Assembly (NCBI RefSeq): GCF_013373865.1
Contig: NC_050473.1
Location: 19,941,597-20,005,596 of the forward strand
From: Monomorium pharaonis
Taxonomy: Eukaryota; Arthropoda; Insecta; Hymenoptera; Formicidae
Direction of reading: 5' to 3'
Length of the DNA stretch: 64,000 nt
Part shown: piece by piece, positions 12,961 to 24,260 of the stretch
How the letters are laid out: every line of letters starts with the position of its first letter
Position numbering within the stretch: position 1 is the stretch's first letter
The notes under the pieces: generated by a model
The model's input: the letters and a program-made list of their open reading frames with translations, nothing else
Told to the model about the DNA's origin: nothing
Database searches by the model: none
Translations under genes and position numbers: made by a program

Positions 12961-15558
12961 GGTAGGCACCGACACGAAGAACAACCCTCTAGCAGCACCG
13001 CGCGCACAACTCCTCTTTTCCTCCTTCGGTCTTCTCCCTCGACGCGCGGCTGCGCAGAGGAACGGCGCGAGGCGTCGGCGTCGACGCCGTCGTCGGCGTC
13101 GGCGTCATGCCGGGGGCGTCGCACCATCGTCGTCGGCAGCGCTCGACGTCTCGACCGAGCGTCGCTTCGTCTCGCCAGGCTAGTATCAAGCCGGGAGCCG
13201 TCGAGAGGGTCGATCCACCTCCGGGAACGGGGTCTACTGAACCGCAATCACAGCCAGTCACGACGGTGGTTTTACGTGGTGGTTCGCGCGCGTGGTTGCC
13301 CCGCGACGTGTACGCTCGGCCTCGCCGAGGCCTCCGGGTGGCGAGAGGAAGTGCGGTCGCGCGCACGAGCGAAGGAGAGACAGAGATAGAGGGGGAGGGA
13401 GAGAGAGAGAAAGACAGAGAGAGAAGGAAAAATGGAGCGCGCGGCCGGATCGATCGCGATACGAACGGATGGCTGACTCGAGAGTGAACCGCGAGCGAGT
13501 AACGTAGTCGTGCTGACTGCTCCGAGCCGACGAGAGGGATCCTCCGCGGGCGCGCGCCTCCCGTCTGCATTCGTTGCGTGTGCGTGGTACGCTGGGCGCC
13601 ATTCGTACGTCAACGGGGAAAACGGTGACATCGCGGCCTCCGACATCTCTCTCTCTCGCGCGCGCGATTCTGCGTCGCGGACGGCGGTATATAGAGAGGG
13701 TGGAGAGGGACACGAGAGAGCCTGGTGTGTGTGCCGTTGGTGGTGAAAGTGCTCATCGCGTGATTAGGTCGAGGTCGTGTCGCTGGGACGACTGTTTCCC
13801 TCTCGCTCGCTCCCTACGTCCCTTCGGTGACCTTCGGGACGCCGGGGATGAAGCGTGGGTCCAGGTGACGTTCCACGCCACGCATTTCGGACCTGACGCT
13901 TGCTCGATCTTCCCCGAGACGCCGCGCCGTATCTCCCGCGTGAAGCGGAGCCGCGGGTGAAAGTGTGTCACAGTCTCGTGGCGCAACGCGACCCTCGAGA
14001 CGCTCGTCGAGACGATCGGCCATCCTCGAGTGTCGATATCTCGACGTCGCGGTGCTTATCTGTCTCTGCACCCGCACCCTGCTGTGCGCGGTCTCTCTAA
14101 GGAGAAGAAGCTCCAGGAAGAAGCGCGCTAACGTCTGATCTTCATTGAACTGTCCATATCCTTACCTTCTCGAGTACGCAATTGAAAGACCTTCTCTCAG
14201 CAAGCAACGTATTGCACGCTGATTTGTTTTTGCATTGTGATTTCCGAGAAGAACTAACTTGTCCCTCGTTGGTTGTGCGATATCTTCGACACGTCAGTGA
14301 CAGCGACTCCAGCGGTGGAACGAGCTCGAAAGGAATAATTGATCATCTTCGCATCGAAGGTCTTGCCGGGAACGAACAGGCATATTGTGAAGGAAGAAGG
14401 TCCGCTCTGTGAGACAAAACGTCGATACTTCTTCTGCCCCGTTAAAGACACTTCAGTGACTGAATGATTGACATCGATTGATGTAAGAATATTATATGCT
14501 GGTACAGGGAGATTGCATCTTGCAGTGGTCAAATTAGCGTGCGCTAAGTAGTAAAACCTAACTGATATTCTTTGGAGGAAAGTATAGCTAGTTCTAGTCT
14601 TAATCGCTCGGTTTGGTTTCAAATCGTAATACAGTAAACGTGTGAGATAGAAACTCTTGCTCTTCGAAAAGAAACTTTTCGTTGCACACCGATCGATTAG
14701 TGTGCATTATATATACGCGCGTTAAAGAGAGAAAAGGGTATTGTGGATTCGCTCATTGCGCTCTTGGTATCTTTAGAGGTGAACTCGGGAGGTAATTTAT
14801 TTGAAAACTTGATGCGTCCAATTAACAGACTGAACTTGAAATTGAAGACATATCCAGAAATATCGACACTTTTGTGAAAATAATTCGCGAACGAATCTTC
14901 TTGCTAACTATAATAATTCCATTAAAATATAAGATATTTTAAAGAGTATCATTTTACGGATAATTATAATCAAGGTACATTTTCATAAGCATTTATCACT
15001 GTAACTTATATCTTAAAAAGGGGGGATCCCGAAATTCAATAACGAAGATAAATTCACAATTTCGAACGTACGTGTCCGAACGCTATCGGGTTGATTAATT
15101 TTCCGAGACGGTTATTTGGCAAGGACTTTCCCGCTCCCGTGATATACAGCGAGTTTGTTCGGTGAGGGTTCGACACGAGAGAGAGAAGCTCACTCAAGGA
15201 GCCGCCAATCGAGAACACTCGCGAGTATTTACACGGCATAGGGCGGGGGAGGAAAGGAGGAGCGAGGGGGGACGCACAGGGGAGTACGCACGAGGCGTCA
15301 GCGCGCGTACGCTCGCACAAAATCGCATATCACACACCCAGCCCACGCACGATTCGCGCGTGCGTGCTCACGTGCTCACGGACGTGCAGCCGGGTGGTGC
15401 AACAACGTGGCCAACAACGTCACGCACCTACGCCTCGAGTGCCCACGCGCGATGCGTATGAGCGCGTGACGGACTACTTTTAGAACGAGGACTCGACTGT
15501 GCGGATGAGCAGGATATAGCTGGAGATTCAAAGCGAGAGGTTCAAAAGCAAGTGAATC
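12560..15558 (+). promoter_or_regulatory. CpG-rich upstream region and probable 5' leader of neurexin-1
   Basis: Directly upstream of the start codon the DNA becomes CpG-rich for about 3 kb (strongest 12600-14100 and 15060-15558), unlike the AT-rich DNA before 12500. It contains a long CT tract, a CAGA tract, GA-rich runs (13375-13428) and a TATATAG at 13688-13694 that could be a TATA element, though nothing independent fixes a start site. Many upstream ATGs open short frames, none resembling a known protein, so if transcribed this is a long leader with uORFs. A 5' UTR intron cannot be excluded. The frames here (for example 12676-13389, 237 codons) come from arginine/serine-rich GC codons and repeats and overlap open frames on the other strand. 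Confidence 0.45.
12892..12961. repeat. (CAGA)n microsatellite
   Basis: Degenerate then regular CAGA units over 70 bp; the regular part is 12929-12961. It produces spurious Cys/Leu/Ser/Val or Arg/Gln/Thr-Asp repeat frames on each strand. Confidence 0.92.
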
Positions 15559-16164
15559 ATGCGTCCCACGTTTTTGCCGGCGTTGCTGCGGCTGGCGGTG
15601 ATGATACTCGCCTGCCAGATGGCTTGGTCCTTCTTGCTGGAGGGCTCCGCGACGAGCTACGCGCAATTTCGTAAATGGAACGCCGGCCTGAACGGCACCC
15701 TCGAATTCGAGTTCAAGACCGAGCAGGGCAACGGATTGCTACTCTACACGGACGACGGCGGCACCTACGACTTCTTCGAGGTCAAGCTGGTCGAGAGCGC
15801 TCTCAGACTGAGATACAACCTTGGCGGCGGGGCGCAGATCGTCACGGTCGGCCACGATCTCGGCGACGGCCACTGGCATAAGGTGCAGATCACCAGGTGC
15901 AACGAGAACACTACCCTGACCGTGGATGGGCTCGGCGCGGTCTCGACGTCTCGCGGCAAGGAGTTCGAGTTCGGCAAGCTCGCTGGGAACTCGGACGTCT
16001 ATGTGGGCGGCATGCCTAGCTGGTACAACAGTAAGCTGACGCTGTTGGCGCTGCCTAGCGTGATATTCGAGCCCAGATTCAACGGACTTATTAGGAATCT
16101 CGTGTATGCCGACGGGGAGAATACTGTGCCCAGGAGGCAGGAGATGAAGAGTCGGGACGCCAAG
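15559..16164 (+). CDS. Nrx-1: Neurexin-1, first coding exon (signal peptide + LNS1 domain)
   Basis: Seen: a 202-codon open exon ending in phase 0 at AAG|GT (16164/16165). The start is fixed by an in-frame TGA at 15553-15555 just upstream. Residues 1-24 form a signal peptide (hydrophobic core about 6-20, likely cleavage after Ala-Trp-Ser24). Residues 25-190 are one laminin-G/LNS domain with the usual landmarks: GLLLYTDDGG (59-68), DFFEVKL (71-77), DGHWHKVQITR (103-113), VYVGGMP (147-153) and FNGLIRNL (174-181). N-glycosylation sequons are at N45 (NGT) and N117 (NTT); the NTT after the WH-V-I-R motif is also present in vertebrate alpha-neurexin LNS1. Known: neurexins are presynaptic single-pass adhesion receptors that bind neuroligins and other partners and organise synapses; LNS1 is the N-terminal alpha-type domain. 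The rest of the protein (EGF repeats, LNS2-6, membrane segment, PDZ-binding tail) lies outside the window. The donor GTATGC is weak, which could allow intron retention. Family assignment is very secure; orthology to a given species is not tested. Confidence 0.96.
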
Positions 16165-16603
16165 GTATGCGGAAACTACTCGTCTACTCTTTTTACTACC
16201 ATTTTGTTTGACGTTACGTTCGCTTTTTAATTTGCTTGGTCTGGAGGACTATTTAAATTTCTACGGAAAGTACACAGTCTTTAACGCAGAGATTCTAAGT
16301 TTAGATTCGTGTTGAATCTAAACTTTATGAATTTTTCACAGCGTATTCGCGACCAAGGAGCTCATGGCTCTCTCTATTTCTCTTGCTCTCTTTTCGCTAA
16401 TATTTATAGAAGTTTCCTGTTAACAGTACATATAGTTGCGAAACTAATTGTCCAAAACATTACAAGGATACTAAAAATTTATTTTATTTACACAGAGAGA
16501 AACAATTGTTGTAATTATCATAATTCGACTGTAATTCATTCATGAGCTATTTTTGACGCTATAAATTGTATATTTCTAGTTGTTTTATCTATTCAAATTA
16601 CAG

Positions 16604-16604
16604 C

Positions 16605-16647
<43 letters not shown>

Positions 16648-16648
16648 G
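16604..16648. repeat. (TTA)n microsatellite in intron 1
   Basis: About 15 TTA units, 440 bp after the exon 1 donor. Confidence 0.95.
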
Positions 16649-16879
16649 CTAATAAGCGAATGTTAACCAAACTAGTTATATATTTGCATTGTGGTTACTT
16701 TTACTATTTACGTTACTATACACGTTTACTATTTACTATATACAAATATTTATTTTTACTATCTATATCTTGATCTGTTTTACTATATTAATGTTTGAAA
16801 TTATAGTAAATTATTATAAATTTGTTCATAATTGGTAATAGAACAATAAATATAAGGTTATTACTACTAACATTAGAGG

Positions 16880-17340
16880 AAGATGGCCAATACTAGTATA
16901 AGTCCAAAGCGGCACTCCTTTATTTCGTGGAAACTAAACTGTCTCAGGTAACAAACTAGGTCATTTTGACGTCAAGACGTTATTAAATGTCCTTTAGATG
17001 TCAAAATGATCTTGATAGCTTGTTATCTAAAAGGTATTAATATTGATAAAAACGTGATCTGCTTTGATACCTAAAGACTTAGAAATCCATAGTTTATACA
17101 TTTATATAATTTCTTCGTATAAAATCTATTAAAAACAAATCTGACATAATCTAATCTTTATATTACAGTCGCATTACATGCTGTTTTTTGCGATATTATC
17201 GGATTGAAAGACTCTTATAGGAATCCACATATAAATTCTTTATAAAAATGTAATATTAAATAGTATCAAATTGGCTAGCAATTATTACTTATTTTGAGTA
17301 CAAAAATTGAGTATTAAAATTTTGAATACTTCTATATTTA
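16880..17340 (+). repeat. Dispersed repeat family B, copy 1
   Basis: Similar in order to 30430-31300 and 36080-38090: a TTTATTTCGTGGAAACTAAA block, then GATAAAAACGTGATCTGCTT, then a weakly matching AT-rich part. The family C block begins immediately after it, so B and C may be parts of one larger element. Confidence 0.45.
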
Positions 17341-17880
17341 AATATTTTTAGTCGAGTGTGGTGTCTAGAGCTGTTACATAATAATATTTGGTTAATGTAA
17401 GAGATCTACGGTTTGTAGATCTATCTATGAGATTCGAATTTATAGACTGGTAGACGACAAGAATAAACAATGTTGAGTTTCAAAAATTAGATTTGACGTC
17501 TAATTGAGACGAAATTATACTACGAAAATTTAGATTACATGAGCGTGAAATGTCCGTAAGTAGAGCAATATAAAAAAAACTTTTGGTATAAAATTTACGG
17601 ACTGATATTAATACGTATACTTTAGTTCTGAAAAAGGATTTCTAAATCTAAAAAAACAAAATTATACACATGAAATCTTGTTGATGTGCACGAATGACTC
17701 CACATTATCAACCCTGAAATTTGAAAGATACTCCAGCATTTCCTTAATGGAACTGTATTACTTGCAAAAGTTTCCTCTTTCAATCCAATTTCCCCCTTCT
17801 CCTCCAAAATAAAAATATTTGATAAATTTGTAGCATAAAGTAAACTTCCGTATTCTGTGTTCAAACAATTAGTTTTATGA
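17341..17880 (+). repeat. Dispersed repeat family C, copy 1
   Basis: Contains the shared series TTAGTCGAGTGTG, GTCTAGAGCTGTTACATAA, ACTGGTAGACGACA, CTAATTGAGACGAAATT, GTAAGTAGAGCAATA, GATGTGCACGAATGACTC. The same series occurs at 33914-34330 and 39215-39640. The uninterrupted TTAGTCGAGTGTG-GTGTCTAG junction here (17360/17361) gives the empty-site form of the insertion seen at 33175-33913. Confidence 0.7.
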
Positions 17881-19198
17881 TTGTAATAAATATAAAAACA
17901 AGAATAATGTTAACACTATGGAAAATTACGTTTATGTATTCTCTTCATTGTTTCCCCGGTCGCTTGTAATCTATCATACGGTCCAATTTTTATTTTCACG
18001 CGTACTTCTTCGCAAAGGGGCATTTCCGTGATGTACGTGACCGAAATATAAGAGAAAGGGTTTGTTCGCTCCGAGACCGAAGGTCGCCGGCAAATTGGGA
18101 GGGTGCCAATTACGAGTTATCGGACAGTCCGATTTTGTTAACAGACCGCACATCCTATCGGCGATTAGATTGGAAAACAGAAGAATCGTTTATCTCAAAA
18201 TTCATGACGCGGAACAAATTGTTTATCAATCTGATATTGACTATGTGGACTATTTCTCCAGTCACACATGAATTGTACTTTTGAGGCGCATCGAGGCGCA
18301 TCATTTTTTCGATAATCGCATAATACTTAGCATCATAATTAGTATGATAATTGTCGTACAAGATCTTTCGTACTTAAGACTCTGTCGTCTTGTTAAAAAG
18401 ACACGATTAATAAAGAAAGTACACGCATCGCTATTGACCGAATTTCTCCCTCATTTTTATATACTTTTTCATCCCTTTTATAGTCGCATTCGCAATATTA
18501 ACGTTGCGACAATGTGAAATGCGGATCACGGAAGTTGTCGTCTTCTACTAAAGAATCAATACACGCTGGTCAGAACAATGCACGTTGTATATCCAACGGT
18601 GTCATTGGCCGTGTGCAACACGGCCGAGCGGCCGATAGCTGAGTCAGGTTCATCGAGAGATTCCTCTTGAATGTGCGCTACGCGAGAAGCGCGTGCGTGT
18701 GCTGCTCCGTCAGCATATAAAACCGTGACTTTCCCTAGCGCGAATTGCGTACACAAGGGACTAAAAATAAATCTCTCTCATTTAGAGAGAAGGAAGACCC
18801 TCCCTCCACTCCCCCCTCTTTCTTTCCGCGCTATTTTATTGCTCACTTCCGACGATCGATACTCCCTCCGTTGTCCGGAGGTTAACATCTTCGGGACAAT
18901 AGTGCTTTTCCACCGTCGATTTTTGTGCCTGCAATAATTAGCAGGTGGATAATCCGTTACCGGATAAAAGTTTAGCCCTTAACGCTCTTTCTATCTACCA
19001 AGAGTTTCGATGGAGCACTTGTCCGCCGAAAGAATCTGTTCAAATTTAGGTGTATTATTCAGAAACTCAAAAGATTAGTTTTCACTTTTTTTATGATATA
19101 AAACGCATTCCGCTTTTTATGTCGAGTTAAATATAAAAATATACAAATTACGAAATAACCGTTATTTTAATTTCTAATATTTTTTAAATAATTGTTTA

Positions 19199-19887
19199 CA
19201 GGGTTGGGAAAGTTACTTTTTAAAAGTAACTCGTTACCGTTACCGTTACTCTCGATAAAAAGCAACTCGTTACCGTTACTCATTACCGTTACTTTAAAAA
19301 TAACGAAAAATCGTTACTTTTCGTTACTTTTTTCTTAATGATAAGACAGATTTATAAAATAGGATACTAAGATGTACAGAATATAAAATTGGAAGATATT
19401 TATCTTTAAATACTTTTATATATTTTCAGTACATATCTATATACATTACATATTACATTTTTTATATACTTTGTACACTTTAAACGTTTACTTCATATAC
19501 CTATTATCCAGATAGCACAATGAATTCAAAATAATTTTTTAAATAATTGCTTTTTTATGTCACCAATTATGAATTCTTCTTTAGATGCAAAAAGAAATCT
19601 TCTAAGATGAATTCTTTTTTTAGATGCAAAAAATTAGTTTTCTCTCCTGTTCTCTAGTCTTTTTGCTTTCTACCAGACGGTAAGTATTTCCATATTTATG
19701 TACCGGCCTTATATTTAAAAGTAATAATAAAAGTAACTGCGTTTCGTTACTCGTTACAAAAGAAAATATAACGTCGTTATTTTTTCGTTACTAAAAAAGA
19801 AAAGTAACGGCGTTACCAAATCGTTACAGAAAAAAAGTAACGGTGACAGTAACGACGTTACAAGTAACGCGTTACTTCCCAACCTTG
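19199..19887. mobile_element. hAT-type MITE with 8-bp target duplication
   Basis: 689 bp bounded by a perfect direct repeat ATTGTTTA (19191-19198 and 19888-19895). Termini are inverted: CAGGGTTGGGAAAGTTAC on the left and CAAGGTTGGGAAGTAACG on the complement of the right. An 8-bp duplication with CARGG termini is diagnostic of hAT. Subterminal DNA is packed with GTTAC/GTAAC motifs (19215-19330 and 19725-19875), possible transposase sites. No transposase frame, so it is non-autonomous. Confidence 0.93.
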
Positions 19888-22615
19888 ATTGTTTATTTTA
19901 ATTATTGTTTTAAGAATGTTGTAATACTTTAAGGATTACACAATTGTTTTTAAACTTATGGAAAACTTACAGATTGCTCTGTATTGTATTTGGAAGTAAC
20001 GTAAAAAAGTTTGTCGATAGCGATTTTCTACTTGAAGTAAAAATTATTTTAATGAGAAGTCGGAATATAGTCTAATGTGGAGATGTATTGAGAAATAATA
20101 AAAAAATATATTTTTTTTTCAAACAAGTATTTTAAGAGATAATTTATGTATAAAATTTTGTTGGGATGCAGATATTAATTGTTTGACAAATAAACAAAAA
20201 ATTTATTTATTTATATATTTTTATTATTGATAATAATAAAAAGTAATAAAGTAAATAAACACATTGATTGGTAAAAATAGAATGTTATTAACGCAACTTT
20301 TATGTGTACACATAATTTATTTAAAGTATAAATATTAATACATTTGTAAAAATGAATGAAATGCATTCTTAATTGGATAACGATTTTATCGATATCAATA
20401 TCAGCTTTTCAGCGTGTCTAAGTGAATTGAGATGAGTCTCTTCCTTTTTTACACACTTTATGTACAGTATACTCTACTTCAATGTGCCTGTCTGTTGGCA
20501 CCACATGACAGAATTTACTATGTGTTACAGTGGAACTAAGCTCGGTTCATATTTCTCCCAATGGCCGTCTGCCAAGAATTCCTCCATCCACTCTTTGGAT
20601 GTATGTATCCCGCTTTATTCAAGTATCCCCGGAATCTTGTATCCCATTCCGAAAGTAATCTCGTCGTATTTAGCAAACAGCGGCCGGGCATGCTTGTTAT
20701 TCCCACGATGACGGCCGACATTTCGACATATTGGTGAACACACAGATTGACATTTCGCTCTTACGCATACGAATGTCGTTTGTCACGTTTACTTATTCGA
20801 ACAGTGCAAAGATATATTTACGTACATACATTTAAAATTTCGTGCCAAAGTATCTTAATTTAGAAAAAAAAAAAAAGATCTTAGTTATAAAAAAGTATCT
20901 TAGTTTATCTTAATTAGAAAATAATGATAATAGAAAATAATAAAAATAATATTAAAAAATAACAAACAAAGGCGTATTTGTGATCTTTGATTTTATATGC
21001 AAAGATATTCTGGTGTTCAGGTGATTGGCTGCCGGACTTATTGTTTGAGGGATCAAGTAAGGCGCACGTATTCGTGAATTTAGTCACCTTGCTGCTCGAT
21101 TGGCCACACGCGTGGTTACGAGGCGCGCATCCGCTTACGATTAGATAAGGCGACAAATCGAGAATATCCGTCAGGAGGATCGCCATGCGATTGCCATGCG
21201 AGTACAACGATGTAACCCGGTCGACGTTATCGTCCTCCGTACATCCATACGGTGACGTTTACGGCAGCGTAGATAGATAACCTGGATTTATCAGTCGCGC
21301 AAGAAGTGAATAACTTATATAATTGTTTAATTATCTCCTTTACTAGGAAATGTATGCGGAATGTATAATACTTCCTGACAATTATGTAGGGTGAATTAGG
21401 CCATACGGAGTGGAAGATAGTAAATGACCATAATTTCTTCAATAATTGCTAAATAATGTGTTCTTGTAATTATTTTCGAAGATAATCGACATTTGCTATA
21501 GTTCATGTGCGTATATTATTCAATATAACAATATCACGTTTTTACTTTTACTGTCTGCAAAGTTTTTTTATGCGTTTATTAAAAATTGCCACAACGTTGA
21601 ATAAATTACAGTTGAGATGTCACAATTAACGTTAGACATACAACAAAGGTATGTGCATTGTGTGATTATATTTTTTATTTCCATTTTTGAAATAAATGAC
21701 TATTTTTCTCTCGCAGTTTGGATAAGATAGCTCAAAAGACAATAATAATTAACAATGCATGTGTTATGTATACATTTTATTAAAAAAACGAGAATTAAGT
21801 GCTAATATTTTAAATTTGATGTATCATAGATGTTTTTTAGTACTGATAATGAGTTAAATAGATGTTAATAAAATTAAATATGTGCTAATATGTGGCAATA
21901 AAACTAAATACGTAGTTATAGGTTTTTTTACTATTTTATATTTATAAAATACTAAAAAAACTTATAACTTTACGTACAATTTTGTATTTGTCAAATATAT
22001 GAAGTATGGCTAACTATCTTATAATATTATGACCATTTTTTTCCTAAAGGTTGTGAAAGATGATCAATGCTTCATTATTTTGATAATATAAAATTTTTGT
22101 TACGTATCTTCTTTAATGTCGATAGTGTTACATGCTTCAAGGCTCAATAAAGTAACATACCAAACACTATTTAAAAATAATAGAATAAAAGTGGTTTTTT
22201 TTGCACATTGTAAAATTATGGCGGAGTTTACCTTTATATTATCTAAAATTGATTAGCACGTTTTGCTAATTATTATACATTAAATGAAAAGACGCGAGGA
22301 AAATTTTGCAAACTCATCATCGAGTTGCAACAGAATGCGCGTAGCAGAAATCAGCGCTAATTATCATTCTTCGATGGACCCTTTCGTTCAAATTTCATCT
22401 TGATTTTCTCATTACGGCGCGCGCTTGCGTTTTACATCCCTTCGCGCGAGCTCGGAGAGGACAAACGTTGTTGCGCTCGGTTAGAAAATCACCGTTTTTC
22501 CACGCAAAACGTCCCTCCAACCGCGCCATCCTCTCCGCCGTATTAATATTATTTTTCTGTCGTTAACGTCGTAATGTACGCGCGGCACGAAAAGCGATTA
22601 CCAGACGTACGTGGG

Positions 22616-22617
<2 letters not shown>

Positions 22618-22648
<31 letters not shown>
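22618..22648. repeat. (GA)n microsatellite
   Basis: About 15 GA units in a CpG-rich island of intron 1. Confidence 0.95.
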
Positions 22649-22653
<5 letters not shown>

Positions 22654-23939
22654 TACGCGATCAGCGGTCTGCTACAAACGACTGTCGCGGAAAAACCGGG
22701 CAATTACTACTCGTAGGAAGCAATTATGTCGTTACCTGTTACACAGTGGACTGTGTCGCGCATAGAGTGAATTAAACAGTCGTTGAGCAAATAGAGAGAA
22801 TGGATTATTTGTCGCACTGCGTTGGATTTCGAGAATCGCCAATGTTAAATCGCAGACGGAGGAGGGGGGAGGGACTTACCCTCTTACGTAGTTAATTCTT
22901 AGGAATTCGAGAGTTTGAATTGATAATAATGCGCGATTATTGAAAATAATTAATTTGCACATTGGAAAATGCACATTGACGTGTGCAAATTGAAATTAGT
23001 TTGAGATAAAAAGTTCAAGATAAAAAGGATATTGTCCAAGAGACGCGCTTTAATAACGGTAACAAGCGTGTCTTTAGCGCCTGATATATTTGCCGAGCTG
23101 CCGTAGAGCATTAGAGAGAGAACAAGCGAGGCAGTTACAGTTCGTCGCCGTTTAGGTGATTAAACGGATTAAACGAGAAGATAAATTAATTAATTTGCAC
23201 GGGGAGTAGTATACTGCACGGCGGCGGAACTGTGGAATTCGTTTTCGCGGTAACGTTGTATCATTTCGAGGAATGCGCGTGTGTCTCACGAGTGTGTTTC
23301 ATATACGCGCGCAGGTGGCCTTAATAATAGTCGCGTTTCAAAGAACGGTAAGCAGCCAAGATAGATCTCTATCGGATAATAATGTGGAGCGACAAGTACG
23401 GTGGACAGTGCAAATTGCTGGGTGGACACGGCAAAGCGCGCCGTCGCACTCGAGCCGAATGAAAATAACATGTCGCGCACAGCACACAGCGAAATGCAGG
23501 AAGTGTCCGTGCATATCAATGAAATGCATTCCGTTAACGTTTATAATTATAAACAATGGATAATCAAATTTAAGTCTAATTTTCGATAAATCCGTCTTCA
23601 TTAAAAGTTACAAAACCGTTGTATGAAATATTTTGCATTAATTCGCAGAAAGGATAATGAACTTTAGCTGTCACTCACACGTGAAATTAGTTTGTATTGC
23701 CTGAGACATTAAATAATTAGAATAATCTTGCGAAGTGATCACCGACCAGCCGTTTCCATCTCGAGTTATTCGAGATATGAGAAGATTTTGAGCGCCTTAA
23801 TTTTAAATAAGTTTTTAATTTGCTTGTTTGAATAAATATTATAATTGAATAGAATTACGTGTTAGAAAATAGTTGGCAAAATTTTGACAAAGTAAACTTA
23901 ATTTCTTTTAGTAAACTCGGTTTTATTTACTAAATTCAA

Positions 23940-24260
23940 ATCCGCAAATATTGAGTCAGAAAGTTGCTGCTGTATCAGCAATTCAATATAATAGCTAATA
24001 TGACACATTTTATCACTTTATTCTTTAAATTGGAATCAGCAAAATCTTACTGAATCGTACTATTATGCTTAAAACTAAAATAGCCGTCAGTGACAATTCA
24101 TTGTCTTTCAGTTATGTCGATAATGAGTAAAGTGACACGTCGAGTACCGGTAATTCAATAATAGAATTGACATATTTTATCATTTTATCCTCGAAATCTG
24201 AATTAGTAAATATTTTATTGATTTTCAGTATTACATTTACAACTAGAATGATTAAGGTAT
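23940..24260 (+). repeat. Diverged tandem repeat, period about 171 bp
   Basis: Two units starting near GCAATTCAATA (23979) and GTAATTCAATA (24150) share ATTTTATCA-TTAT, GAATYAG-AAA and a CAGTATTA/CTATTATGCTT series. Weaker related motifs (TCAGTGA, TGATATATCGGTAATAATTG) continue to about 25400. Confidence 0.4.

Noticed and set aside
12676..13389. 237-codon + strand frame, with overlapping long frames on the minus strand
   Set aside because: Produced by GC-rich codons and the CAGA/GA microsatellites, open in several frames at once, no domain.
13258..13713. Minus-strand frames of 124-193 codons
   Set aside because: Arg/Ser/Leu-rich low-complexity read through GA tracts opposite the probable 5' leader.
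17555..17575. GTAAGTAGAGC donor-like site (also near 34131)
   Set aside because: Part of the family C repeat, recurring without an exon upstream.
23314..23345. Possible mini-exon between CGCGCGCAG and GTAAGC
   Set aside because: The acceptor lacks a pyrimidine tract, the segment between the sites is not a clean multiple of three in a supported frame, and the peptide is unrelated to neurexin.
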